DNA from: CAYTYZ01 sp964448465
GTDB taxonomy: Bacteria > Patescibacteriota > Microgenomatia > UBA12405
Assembly (NCBI GenBank): GCA_964448465.1
Contig: CAYUVY010000003.1
Coordinates: 1 to 64,000, forward strand
Direction of reading: 5' to 3'
Length of the DNA: 64,000 bases
How positions within the stretch are numbered: the stretch's first letter is position 1; the number at the start of each line of letters is the position of its first letter. The translations under genes and the position numbers were made by a program. Shown here in pieces: positions 9,072-18,408 of the stretch. A model generated the notes under the pieces. It was not told where the DNA came from, did no database searches, and was given only the letters and a program-made list of their open reading frames with translations.

Positions 9072-11171
9072 TTAGTTTACTTTAAAAATTTTGGTATTGC
9101 CGGACTGAAAAACAATTTTGGCTCCGAGACTGGTAAAAACTTGTTCGTCTAGTTCTGGGTATTTATCTCGTTCTTTGGCACCGACAAAAAGATAGGAGAT
9201 TTTGTATTTATAGAGAAGACTTCTGATCTCCTGACTATCTTTGCTGGTATAAATTTTCTTTACTTCTTCTTGTCTGGCGGCCGGTTTGTCATAGCCACCT
9301 CGCCAAAGCCATTCGTGAACAATCCAACCCTCGATAGTAGGTAGGCCAGTGGCTGCGGAAATTAAATTGTAGTCGGTGTAACTATCCCCTACAGCTTCAA
9401 CGATATTGGGTTGACCTGAAACATTCTCTTGAAACCATAAAAAGGCAGCATAATTATCTGGATACCGAGTTTGAAGAAAACCAAGTCCATACAAACCACG
9501 GTAAGAGGACAGACTACTATAATATGATTTGATGGCAAAATAGGAATAAATTAGATGAATCGAAAAGACTAATATAAAAATTAGTTTATAAATAGGCTTT
9601 AGAAAACGATGGCCAAGTTGGGAAAAACGAAGTAAGGCGTAGCCAGAGGCTAAACTGTAAAGCATAAAGGCCTGATAGACCAACTTGAACATAGTATTGG
9701 CACGACGGTGTTCAAAAATATAGATGTCTTTGATGTAAATTAGTTCAGGAATAATTATCAAGATAGTGGCAGTGAAAACCACACCAAGAAAGAAAATATC
9801 TGCAAGGACAAGTTCTTTGGATTTACGAAGAAATTTCCAAAAAAGTAGGACAAAAGTAGGTAGGCATATTAGCCAAAAACCTCCATATAGAACTAGAAGT
9901 TGATAAAAAGGACTATGGGTATCGGAGATTACTATGCCTTGGGCTATGGACTCAAAATGTAGGTTAAAGGGCAAAGAAAAGATAAACCAAAAGGCTAAAA
10001 GTAATAGGCCATGAAGAATAGTTTTGGAAAGAGCAGTAAGAAAATCTAATCGATAAAAAGAATACAGAAAAAAGCAGAAGCCAAACAACAGACCGTAGAC
10101 TGCCAAGTCCCAAGCGTTGGTCATATAGCCCACGGATAAAAGAAAAGCAGAGATTAAAATAAGTTTTAGTTTAAGATATTTTTTAGTAAGTCCTACCACA
10201 GATAAACTATGAAACAAAAAGGCGACAAAAAGTAAAACCAAGGGTATGTTGTTAAGATGGCCATGTAGATCGGCAACCACAAAGCTATAAAGAGGAAATT
10301 CGTGTATGGTTTTGTCCTTAACATCAGGATCAAAACCTATAAACCTGGTAGCATCGGGATACCAATAGCTTTGGGCAGCCTTCTGAATTTCGGGGATAGT
10401 TATAACTAATCTGGAATTATTATTTTTGTAGTCAATTTTGGCAATTTTGTAGATGGAGTGCAGATTGCCCCCAAAGGTAATTAATAGAGCAGAAACGAGA
10501 CCTAGTGCAATAGATCTGGGTAGTTTATTTTTTAGACTATAGATAAAGTTACTACTAAAGCTTAGGGCATGAGTGAAGGTTAAGGCACAAAGACTAGCAA
10601 TGGAAAGATTGTAAGTAACTGTTGAATCTAAGCTAGATAGCTTGGTTAAAGTGGCAAAAATAAAGTGACCAAAATAATAGTAATTAATTGGCTGACCTGA
10701 AAACCACATGTCTATGGGTGGAAAGTAGGTACTACGGAGAATGGAGTTGACAAAACCCCAGTCCATAAATTTTTCTAAACCTTCTATGTCGGGAGCATGG
10801 GCACGAACAAAGGACCAAAGGGTAAGGATAAGCAAAAAGATTACTTCATAGCCAAGAAAGGTCCACTTTTGTAGATCGATTAGTTTTTTGAAGTTTAACC
10901 AACGATTTTGGCGAGAAAGATATATGGAAAGAAAAAAGAGATAAATTATGAGCAACAAAACTAGAGAGGCTTGGGAGTAGGGAACTAATTTTAAAATTCC
11001 CAAGTTTAGAGAAACATAGGAGAGAAGAATAATGCCTAAAGTTTTGCTAAAAATATAGCCCTTATCCCAAAACTTGGAAAAAAGTTTGGTGGTTAGTGGT
11101 AAAAACAGGGCTCCTATTAATAAATATTCTAGCCACCAAAACAACACATAGTTTAAATCGGAAAGTGGCAT
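9072..11171 (-). CDS. DUF2298 (Chlor_Arch_YYY) polytopic membrane protein
   Basis: Large integral membrane protein, 699 residues with a dozen or more predicted segments, ending in a soluble domain of about 130 residues (NIVEAVGDSYTDYN..). The family hallmark is the tyrosine run in SGQPINYYYFGHFIFATLTKL (residues about 160-180). Other conserved pieces are DMWFSGQ, LYSFVVADLHGHLNNIPL and MTNAWDL. The fold is GT-C glycosyltransferase-like, but the activity of DUF2298 proteins is not established. It sits at the 3' end of a glycan cluster together with two GT-C enzymes, suggesting lipid-linked sugar transfer at the membrane. Confidence 0.85.
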   Translation of the reverse strand: MPLSDLNYVLFWWLEYLLIGALFLPLTTKLFSKFWDKGYIFSKTLGIILLSYVSLNLGILKLVPYSQASLVLLLIIYLFFLSIYLSRQNRWLNFKKLIDLQKWTFLGYEVIFLLILTLWSFVRAHAPDIEGLEKFMDWGFVNSILRSTYFPPIDMWFSGQPINYYYFGHFIFATLTKLSSLDSTVTYNLSIASLCALTFTHALSFSSNFIYSLKNKLPRSIALGLVSALLITFGGNLHSIYKIAKIDYKNNNSRLVITIPEIQKAAQSYWYPDATRFIGFDPDVKDKTIHEFPLYSFVVADLHGHLNNIPLVLLFVAFLFHSLSVVGLTKKYLKLKLILISAFLLSVGYMTNAWDLAVYGLLFGFCFFLYSFYRLDFLTALSKTILHGLLLLAFWFIFSLPFNLHFESIAQGIVISDTHSPFYQLLVLYGGFWLICLPTFVLLFWKFLRKSKELVLADIFFLGVVFTATILIIIPELIYIKDIYIFEHRRANTMFKLVYQAFMLYSLASGYALLRFSQLGHRFLKPIYKLIFILVFSIHLIYSYFAIKSYYSSLSSYRGLYGLGFLQTRYPDNYAAFLWFQENVSGQPNIVEAVGDSYTDYNLISAATGLPTIEGWIVHEWLWRGGYDKPAARQEEVKKIYTSKDSQEIRSLLYKYKISYLFVGAKERDKYPELDEQVFTSLGAKIVFQSGNTKIFKVN

Positions 11172-11172
11172 A

Positions 11173-11742
11173 TTAGCTAAAAAGTGGAGTAAGAAAGTGA
11201 ATAAGTTGGGAAACCAAGTTAGTAATTATTTCTGGGGACACAAAGCGTGAACTTATGTACCAGACGATAATTCCCAAGATTGCTCCTCCTATGACATCGA
11301 TGGGGTAATGTAGGCCAACATAAATGCGAACAGCAATTAAGCAAAAAGAAATAACGAGAAAGACCGGAAGACTAAAAACAGGTAGTGCCAGTAGATACAA
11401 GTAATAATAGACAGCCTTTAAGGTATGACCAGAAGGGAAGCTCCCGTTGGTATACCAGGCTTTTAAGAAGCCTACTGGAACTTTACCTGTAAGCTGATAA
11501 CAAGGACGCTTCCACCAATCTAATTTCTTTAATATTTTTTCTATCGCTTCGCCTAAAACTACGGCAATAAGTAAATTCCAAAAAAGGCTTGGCTTGGCTA
11601 AAATTAAAACATAGGAAACAAAACCCAGATATATCCACATGCCATAGTTTATTAGACCCAAATAAAATTGAAGATTTAAGTTGGAATAAATTTGGTTTAA
11701 TTTATTTTTGCCGATAGACCAAAAGAAAAATTTATGTAGCAT
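11173..11742 (-). CDS. PAP2-family membrane phosphatase
   Basis: Membrane lipid phosphatase of the PAP2 superfamily, 189 residues with about five transmembrane segments. The three catalytic motifs are present: KKLDWWKRP (motif 1), PSGHT (motif 2) and RIYVGLHYPIDVIGG (motif 3). The gene lies one base after the epimerase stop and one base before DUF2298. Because a DPPR-synthase-like UbiA protein is in the same run, a role as decaprenylphosphoryl-5-phosphoribose phosphatase (the Rv3807c role) is a reasonable inference. Undecaprenyl-diphosphate phosphatase is the alternative. Confidence 0.86.
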   Translation of the reverse strand: MLHKFFFWSIGKNKLNQIYSNLNLQFYLGLINYGMWIYLGFVSYVLILAKPSLFWNLLIAVVLGEAIEKILKKLDWWKRPCYQLTGKVPVGFLKAWYTNGSFPSGHTLKAVYYYLYLLALPVFSLPVFLVISFCLIAVRIYVGLHYPIDVIGGAILGIIVWYISSRFVSPEIITNLVSQLIHFLTPLFS

Positions 11743-11743
11743 A

Positions 11744-12784
11744 TTAAAAAAAATATCTAAGAATATTTAGTAAGCCTTGAGACCAAACGGTACGATGAGA
11801 GACGCCAGTTTGGTTACCAATGAATTTATCCCTATTTTCCAGATACCAGTTGTAATTCCTAACTAAAGCTTGGCTGGTGGAATATTTTGGTTGGTAATTA
11901 ATTTTTTTTGTGGCTTTGGATATGTCAACAAAACTATCTTTGTCCACTGTCTCGTAAACCCACTTATATAAAGGTGAGAGATGTAACTTTTCTAAAATTG
12001 TGAGGGCTAAAATGGCTGGTTTGGCTGGAATGGGAATAATTTTTTTGTTGTATCCAGCTGTGTCGAGTACCGACTGATAATCTTTTTTTAAGGTAGAAAA
12101 GACTTTACTACCAATATTAAAAACATCATTTACTTGCGATTTTGGTAGAGACAAACAATTGTAAATAGCCTGAGACAGATCTTCCACATCAAGCAATTGG
12201 TAACGATTTTGTCCATTGCCTAAAACTGGAAAATTGCGACCTTGAAAAGCCCACTCGTAAAGCAAACTGAAAACACCAAGTCGCTCTGGGCCGACAAATG
12301 TTTTTGGTCTTAAAATTGTAACCGCCAGGCCTTTGTCTCGGTAATCTTGACATAGTTTTTCAGCATCTATCTTGGCCTGACCATAAGCACCAACGCCTTG
12401 TAAACGATCATTCTCAAAAAGTGGATGGTGGTCGGGTATACCATATACGGCAGTGGAAGATATGTGAACAAATCTTTTAACTTTGTTTTTTAGGGCTGAT
12501 ATTAATAAATTTTTAGTTCCGGTTACTTCTGTGGAAAAAATATCTTCTGGAGAATAGAGGGGCAAGGCTGCGGCAGTATGAATAACAACATCTTGACCGT
12601 GGGTTAGTTTATCTACTAACTTTGAGTTGCGTATATCTCCTACCACTGATTTAATTTTATTTTTTTCAGGATAATCGAATTTAACCAGGTCAAGTGAGGT
12701 TATCTGATGATTACCGTGGGACAATAAATACCGAATTAAGTTAATTCCCAAGAATCCTGAGCCTCCAGTAACAAGTATTTTCAT
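11744..12784 (-). CDS. NAD-dependent epimerase/dehydratase (extended SDR)
   Basis: Sugar-nucleotide or lipid-sugar epimerase/dehydrogenase of the extended short-chain dehydrogenase family. The Rossmann motif GGSGFLG is at residues 7-13, HTAAALP follows, the catalytic Ser is in HISSTAVYG and the Tyr-Lys pair in YGQAKIDAE. The substrate-binding half includes LRPKTFVGPERLG. At 346 residues it carries an extra tail of about 30 residues. Located between the PAP2 phosphatase and two GT-C genes, it probably prepares the sugar used by them. Candidate roles are UDP-sugar 4-epimerase or a DprE2-like step; neither can be proved from sequence alone. Confidence 0.85.
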   Translation of the reverse strand: MKILVTGGSGFLGINLIRYLLSHGNHQITSLDLVKFDYPEKNKIKSVVGDIRNSKLVDKLTHGQDVVIHTAAALPLYSPEDIFSTEVTGTKNLLISALKNKVKRFVHISSTAVYGIPDHHPLFENDRLQGVGAYGQAKIDAEKLCQDYRDKGLAVTILRPKTFVGPERLGVFSLLYEWAFQGRNFPVLGNGQNRYQLLDVEDLSQAIYNCLSLPKSQVNDVFNIGSKVFSTLKKDYQSVLDTAGYNKKIIPIPAKPAILALTILEKLHLSPLYKWVYETVDKDSFVDISKATKKINYQPKYSTSQALVRNYNWYLENRDKFIGNQTGVSHRTVWSQGLLNILRYFF

Positions 12785-12801
12785 GTCTGTAAGTTTAGCA
12801 A

Positions 12802-14445
12802 TTATAAAGATTTTTTGAAAATGTAGATTTGGGGATGATCGTAAACTGTAAAGGATTCATCGGCTGCTTGATCGTCTAAGCCAAAGATTTTTCCAAAAAT
12901 ATTAATCTGGGGATAGACATGAAATTGTTTTACTAAAATAAATCTCGGACCTGAGTTAAAAAGTGGTTTTTGGGCAAAAAGATCTTGGTAGTATTGAGTA
13001 GCTAAGGGGTAACAGTTTGACTTGTATTTTTCACAATCTGACAATTTGGGTAGTGGGGTAAAAAGGCGATTGGAAGCCAAGACTAAGTAGTCCGATTGGG
13101 AAAGCTTGTTCACTATACTGTTCCATTTGGCTGGATTATCTGGTCGGTCGTAGATAGTTAGTTCCTTGAAATTATAATTTGGAGAATTTATTGGCCTATC
13201 ATCCCAATGTTCCACTGCAATTGTAGAACCAATAGGTATATTAAGTCTCGCCCAACTTTCTGCACTAATTCTAGTGTTGGGTTGAAAATAAATTGTAAAA
13301 AATAAAGTTGAATAGAATATTGTAATTAGTAAAATTGCTGTAAATATAACCCTGTTTGTTTTTTTGTAAATAGCCATTAATCCGGCACCAGCAAGAATGG
13401 TTAGTAGTGGATAAAGAGGCAAAAGATAGCGCATAAACTTTACCGAAGACCTGCCTATTACTAGGAAAAATAACAAATTAACAAGAAGGACTGGTAGTAA
13501 GTATTTATAGTTCTTAATATTAAATAGGCCGTAAAATGTTAGCAAAAATACTATTGGACCTAGTCCCCAAAAAAATATCTGAGCAAGAAAATAAAGATAA
13601 GGAGTTGTGGTAACGTACTGAAGCGTATATGGAAAAATAAATGGATCAGAACTCATTTGAGTTTGTAAACTAATGTCCTGAATAAATTTGGGATTGATAA
13701 ATGTTGACAAAAGCTGGAGTGGCTTAGTGTTTAAGTAAATCTTTGTGGATATTCTTGAATGAGGTAATAAAGAATACGCCCAATTGTAGGCAAAGGGCAT
13801 CAAGATACTGTGGGTAAATAAAACAAATATTAATGTGGTAATTATGAATACAATTTTTTGACGAGATGCAAGCAAAACAATCACAACCGCAAGAATAAAA
13901 ATTATAGCGGTGAACTTGATACTAAAGGCTAAGGCTAAACTTGCACCCAATAAAATAAATAAAACAATTTTTGGTTTACGTAAAATTCTTACTAAAATAA
14001 TAGAAGAGAGTAAAAAGGCAAAAGTTAGGAAAGGATCGACAATAAAAAAATGAGCGTTTTGAATAGGAAAAAAGCTTATGGAATAAAGTAGGGAAGAGAT
14101 TAGGGCCACACCACTTGTTAGTCCAAGATTAATAGCTAGAATATAGATTAAAAATACAGTGCCCGTGTCTACAAGAGCTGACATGGTTCTAGCCCGAGAT
14201 GCTTGTTCAAAGATGCTTTTGCTGGGAGCAAAAATATCGGAGGTAACTTTTAGTAAATAAAGTGGAAAGCTACCATAATTAAATGAAGGCGGCTCTAGAT
14301 TTTTTTGAAAATTTAAGGTATCTGCCCACATTAACAGAGCACGTTCATCTGGGTGTTGTAGTTGAAAATTATCCCAGTTTTGTTTATATAGTCTTAAAAT
14401 CAAAGAGAGAATAAGAATAAGTATTAACAGAAACCTTTCTCTCAT
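12802..14445 (-). CDS. GT-C membrane glycosyltransferase (GT39/ArnT-like), copy 1
   Basis: Polyprenyl-phosphate-sugar-dependent glycosyltransferase of the PMT/ArnT class, 547 residues with about 12 membrane segments and an extracytoplasmic C-terminal domain. The catalytic first loop carries the acidic residues in QLQHPDERALLMWADTL. The second loop begins around PIQNAHFFIVDPFLTFAF. The next gene, which overlaps it by 4 bp, is a diverged paralogue with the same HPDE motif and the same C-terminal YDHPQIYIFKK-type ending, so the pair looks like a tandem duplication. Confidence 0.82.
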   Translation of the reverse strand: MRERFLLILILILSLILRLYKQNWDNFQLQHPDERALLMWADTLNFQKNLEPPSFNYGSFPLYLLKVTSDIFAPSKSIFEQASRARTMSALVDTGTVFLIYILAINLGLTSGVALISSLLYSISFFPIQNAHFFIVDPFLTFAFLLSSIILVRILRKPKIVLFILLGASLALAFSIKFTAIIFILAVVIVLLASRQKIVFIITTLIFVLFTHSILMPFAYNWAYSLLPHSRISTKIYLNTKPLQLLSTFINPKFIQDISLQTQMSSDPFIFPYTLQYVTTTPYLYFLAQIFFWGLGPIVFLLTFYGLFNIKNYKYLLPVLLVNLLFFLVIGRSSVKFMRYLLPLYPLLTILAGAGLMAIYKKTNRVIFTAILLITIFYSTLFFTIYFQPNTRISAESWARLNIPIGSTIAVEHWDDRPINSPNYNFKELTIYDRPDNPAKWNSIVNKLSQSDYLVLASNRLFTPLPKLSDCEKYKSNCYPLATQYYQDLFAQKPLFNSGPRFILVKQFHVYPQINIFGKIFGLDDQAADESFTVYDHPQIYIFKKSL

Positions 14446-15896
14446 ATTTTCTGATAAATACGTATGGTAGGACTATCAAAAACTGAAAAGGTCTCCTCGG
14501 CTTGTTCGTATCGAAGCCAGGAGGGGTAAGGGCTAAAAGTCTTTATTAGCTTATATTTTTTTTCAGAAAAGAGGTTTTGATAATAAGATTGAATAGATGG
14601 AAACTCAGAGGTGTTATAGTTGGCAAATACTCGTCGACTTGGAACTAGAATATAGTCCGAAGTTGCGTAAAGATTAATTAATTCTGTGTGTTTATTTGAG
14701 GACTCTGATTGGTAAAAATCGAAATTTTCTACTTGAAAATTATGATCATTGGTAAGTGGTATGTTGATGACATTGCCACCTTCGGAAAGTAATTTAGAGT
14801 TTTTTGGTAGGTTTTGGTTAATCCAATTAGTTGCTTGTACTCTTGGATCTATCTGAAAGTAGCGTGTGAAAAGTATAAGTGCTGGGATTAAACTAAAAAA
14901 AAGATAAAAATAAAACTGCTTTGATTTGGATTTAAATAAAAGTGGTATTAATAAAGCTGGCAAGATAAACAAAGGTGACACAAAACGAAACCACTTGGTG
15001 TATAGTTGTCCAAAATAAAGAAAATATGCTAACGATGGTAAGAGTATAAACAACAATATTTTATAATTACTTTTTAGTTTGAACAATGACACAATAGTCA
15101 GGATTAACATAGGAAGACCAAAAGCATAAGGAAATATTTTTATTATTTGAAATAAATATGCCTTACTAGAAGTAAACTGCTGGGTGTAAAAAACTTTGGT
15201 TTGACCTGTGGCTACGCCAGTTTCATAGCGCATGCTAGAAATAAAATCTTGATAATTTATTAAGTTGAATGGTGAAGAAATTATTAAAAAGATATAGGAA
15301 ATTAAAAAATAATAGATTAAGTTTTTATATTTATGGGATTTTAATATAGCAAAAATAATCGGTAGACAAAAAAAGGCTGAACTAATTTTTGTACCCAAAG
15401 CTAATCCAAAAAGTATTGCTGAAAAAATGACATATTCTCGTTTGTTTTGACGATAATATTTTAAGGCAAAATATATTTGAAAAAGAAATAATAAAATCAA
15501 AATTGACTCGGTGGTACCAAAGTGGGCAAGTTGAATTAGGCCGGGAGTAAAAATTGCGATTAGGGCTGATAATCTTGCCTGATGTTGGGATAAATGAAAG
15601 CGGGATATTTTATAAACAAGTAAAATTGCCAGAATAGAAGATACGGCTGATATTGTTCGTAAGATAAATATCGCCTGAGTAAATGAAGGTGTTTTAAGTA
15701 AGTTTAGAAAAAACCCCAAGTATAGCGGAAATTGACCATAGGCATAAAACTGAGGATCTAAGTTGTGTAAAGAAAGCCTGGTAAGTGCTGTGGCCATATT
15801 ATTTTCATCAGGATGAAAATAATAGCCATTACCCCAATTGATACCCCAGAATCTAGTAAAAATTGCAAAAAAAACTAGTAGAAGATTAAAGAACAT
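14442..15896 (-). CDS. GT-C membrane glycosyltransferase (GT39/ArnT-like), copy 2
   Basis: Second member of the tandem pair, 484 residues with about 11 membrane segments. The acidic catalytic loop is GNGYYFHPDENNMATAL, corresponding to HPDERAL in the neighbour. A later loop has LAHFGTTESILILLFLF. The C-terminal soluble tail ends FSVFDSPTIRIYQ, matching the neighbour's ending. It overlaps the UbiA-like gene by 11 bp upstream and copy 1 by 4 bp downstream. It probably adds a sugar from a polyprenyl-phosphate donor to a cell-surface glycan; acceptor unknown. Confidence 0.82.
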   Translation of the reverse strand: MFFNLLLVFFAIFTRFWGINWGNGYYFHPDENNMATALTRLSLHNLDPQFYAYGQFPLYLGFFLNLLKTPSFTQAIFILRTISAVSSILAILLVYKISRFHLSQHQARLSALIAIFTPGLIQLAHFGTTESILILLFLFQIYFALKYYRQNKREYVIFSAILFGLALGTKISSAFFCLPIIFAILKSHKYKNLIYYFLISYIFLIISSPFNLINYQDFISSMRYETGVATGQTKVFYTQQFTSSKAYLFQIIKIFPYAFGLPMLILTIVSLFKLKSNYKILLFILLPSLAYFLYFGQLYTKWFRFVSPLFILPALLIPLLFKSKSKQFYFYLFFSLIPALILFTRYFQIDPRVQATNWINQNLPKNSKLLSEGGNVINIPLTNDHNFQVENFDFYQSESSNKHTELINLYATSDYILVPSRRVFANYNTSEFPSIQSYYQNLFSEKKYKLIKTFSPYPSWLRYEQAEETFSVFDSPTIRIYQKI

Positions 15897-16797
15897 AAAT
15901 GATGGTAAACATCATTGAGCCCCAAATGAGAATTGAAGCAATTAGTGGTATATCCGTAGAGACTACTTTTTCAGGTCTCTCCCCTTCCTCCATTTCAAAG
16001 ATAATTTGACCATAGCGCATAATGCCAAAAATGATAGGAATGAGGGTAATCATATACCATTTTCTATCTACCAAGTTGGGGAAATTAGCAACTAGTGTAC
16101 GGTGAAATAGGCCGTCAAAAGTTATTTTATCTTCAAAGTATGTAAATAGTGCATAAGAAATTAAGGTGGACACACCAAACATTGAGGTATAAAAATTTAG
16201 TAAGCTACGGCGGTACCCTCTAAGGGCTTTACGAGCCTTACTACCGGAGTTAACTAATTCTGACCTGCGCTTGCCACTTGCAATAAATAGGGAAAGAAAA
16301 ATTACAGAAAGCATAATCCATATTGGTAAATGATACCCTGTGGCAATTTCACCAGCATAGGCACGCATGATAAAAAATAAGGCAATTCCCAATATGTCGA
16401 ATACGGCTTTATTTTTTAAAACGAGACTGTAGGAATATTGAAGAATAATAAACAAGAACGATAAGCCAAAAAATCCTGTGTTAACAGATGCTGCTAAACT
16501 TAAACCTAAAATTAACAACAAGATAGAAATATTTAAGGCAACGGGTACGCTTAAATCTCCTCTAGCTATGGGCCGATTACGCTTGGCTGGATGTAGTCGA
16601 TCGTTTTTAATATCTATAACATCGTTAATCAGGTATGAGGAGGAGGATAGACAGCAATAAGTTAAAAATGCAAGCAAACTAGCAATAAAGATGTCCGTAT
16701 TTAAAATTTGCCCAGTAAGCATGGCTGCCGCAAACAGACTGACGTTTTTAATCCACTGAGTTGGTCTTAGCGCTTCGATTATTACTTTTGGCTTCAC
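15886..16797 (-). CDS. UbiA-family prenyltransferase, decaprenyl-phosphate phosphoribosyltransferase-like
   Basis: Polytopic UbiA-superfamily enzyme, 303 residues and about 9 membrane segments. The first Asp-rich motif reads NDVIDIKNDRLHPAKRNRPIA, closely matching the NDxxDxxxDxxHPxKxxRP signature of the mycobacterial DPPR synthase Rv3806c, and the following KRRSELVNSGSKARKALRGY resembles the same protein. The expected reaction is transfer of 5-phosphoribose from PRPP to polyprenyl phosphate, giving the precursor for lipid-linked ribose or arabinose. The GTG start at 16797 lies one base after the upstream stop codon. A quinone-type UbiA role is less likely. Confidence 0.82.
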   Translation of the reverse strand: MKPKVIIEALRPTQWIKNVSLFAAAMLTGQILNTDIFIASLLAFLTYCCLSSSSYLINDVIDIKNDRLHPAKRNRPIARGDLSVPVALNISILLLILGLSLAASVNTGFFGLSFLFIILQYSYSLVLKNKAVFDILGIALFFIMRAYAGEIATGYHLPIWIMLSVIFLSLFIASGKRRSELVNSGSKARKALRGYRRSLLNFYTSMFGVSTLISYALFTYFEDKITFDGLFHRTLVANFPNLVDRKWYMITLIPIIFGIMRYGQIIFEMEEGERPEKVVSTDIPLIASILIWGSMMFTIIYVL

Positions 16798-16798
16798 A

Positions 16799-18381
16799 CT
16801 ACAATATTAGCAGAATTCCAAGCAAAGTGATGATACTGCCTACGATTGTGATTCCGGTTAAAGGCGTAGTGTTGCCACTGACTGGTAAGATAATTCGAGT
16901 TGGAGTAGGTCCTTTGGCCACAGTTTTTTCTTGACAATTAACGTTTGTGGGGTTATTTGGGTTTCGACAATAACCAGAAGAACAAACTAGGCCTGACTTA
17001 CAGTTAGTGTCTGAACCACAAGTTCCATTGCAAGAATTGGGTTCTCCTTTATTATTACAACCAGAATCAGAAGGATTATTTGGGTTACGGCAGAAACCTA
17101 NNNNNNNNNNNNNNNNNNNNNNNNNNNNNNNNNNNNNNNNNNNNNNNNNNNNNNNNNNNNNNNNNNNNNNNNNNNNNNNNNNNNNNNNNNNNNNNNNNNN
17201 CCTTTATTATTACAACCAGAATCAGAAGGATTATTTGGGTTACGGCAGAAACCTAGATAGCAAGTTAACCCGGATTGACAGTTACCATCGGAACCACAAG
17301 TGCCATTACAGGAATTGGGGGTGCCTGTTGGAGGTACCGGAGTGTTGGTTGGGTTGGGAGTATTGGTGGGTGGTACTGGGGTGTTTGTGGGTTGCTGACA
17401 ACATGAGCCAACAGAAGGATTGGATATACAAGCCTCTTGGTTAGCACTCTGACTACAGTAATTTACTCCGCCAGCCGTGGTAACACAAACGAGACCAGCA
17501 GCACAAGAATTTATTGTACAAGGTGAAGCACCACAATTAATTTTGGCCGGAGTTGGGGTGGAAGTATTGGTAGCTGTGGGTGTTGGAGTAGGAGTTCGGG
17601 TTGGAGTTGGAGTATTTGTAGATTGAGGAGGATTTGTTGGTGTGGAAGTATTGTTTGTACAATTAGTACCCACTACACGATTTGTTGCAGCAGCACCACA
17701 CTGTTCAGGTGGTTGCCCTACTGGACAAAGATCAACCTGGCCACAAGATGGGGTTTGAGCCTGGGAACAAGGCATCATTGTACAATTACTACGGCATTCA
17801 CCATTAGTCAGGCTTGTACAAGTACAAACTTGACAGGTTTCGCTACGATTTGCGAATGGTCCGGTAGCGGGGGTGTTTGGCGTAGCGTTGGTTCCATTCG
17901 AAGTCCATTGACCTGGTCCAGCGGACAGCCCGGAATTATTAGATAAATAGGTTGTGGCTGGATCTGGAGGAGAGATATTACAGTTGCCTGGGGCTGGCGA
18001 AGGGTAGGTTCCATTTACACAAGTATAGGTACATCGCGTGTCGCTATTATATACAGATCCTCCGTCGGGGACAGCACCACAGTTCATATGTCCTGATCCA
18101 CCTGGAGCAACTGGAGTTATGCCTGGTTGTACACAACTACCGTTTTGAGCATCACCTGGATTTCCATGAGCTGCATCACCCCAGCATTTACACTCAGAGG
18201 AATCTCTATTTGGATGATTGGCATCACAAATTAGTTGACAAGATTGTCCAGATGGACAGCCGCCCTCGGCTTTTCGACGAAGGTCTTGGTTTTGTTTGAG
18301 AAGGATTCCGCCGGCAACGAGCGCAAAGGTAAGAAAGACTAGTGTTAGGACTGGGTATAAATACTTATTAAAAAGGGTCAT
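16799..18381 (-). CDS. Cys-rich, Thr/Pro-repeat surface protein with C-terminal anchor (crosses assembly gap)
   Basis: Secreted or surface-anchored protein of unknown function. An N-terminal signal anchor (YPVLTLVFLTFALVAGGILL) is followed by Cys-rich modules, two Thr/Pro linkers (TPTPTRTPTPTPTATN, TNTPVPPTNTPNPTNTP) and repeated CNGTCGSD.NC.SGL.C units each ending CRNPNNP. The reading frame is interrupted only by the N run at 17101-17200. On removing the N's and one 55-bp duplicate it continues in frame, through a second unit, to PTRIILPVSGN, a membrane segment and TAG at 16799. LPVSG before the final hydrophobic segment resembles a sortase-type signal. The repeats may be under-counted in the assembly. 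Confidence 0.7.
17046..17255. other. Assembly gap (100 N) flanked by exact 55-bp duplication
   Basis: Positions 17101-17200 are N. The 55 bases before (17046-17100) and after (17201-17255) the run are identical. This is what happens when two contigs sharing a k-mer-sized end are joined with a fixed gap; the same 55-bp size occurs at the other gap. The true sequence is probably 155 bp shorter here, unless the gap hides extra copies of the Cys-rich repeat unit. Confidence 0.85.
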
Positions 18382-18408
18382 GTATTAATTCAGTCTATAT
18401 AAACTGGA

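Noticed and set aside
16478..18299. Several + strand open frames opposite the UbiA and Cys-rich genes
   Set aside because: They are antisense shadows of strongly supported - strand genes, with no motifs or start signals.
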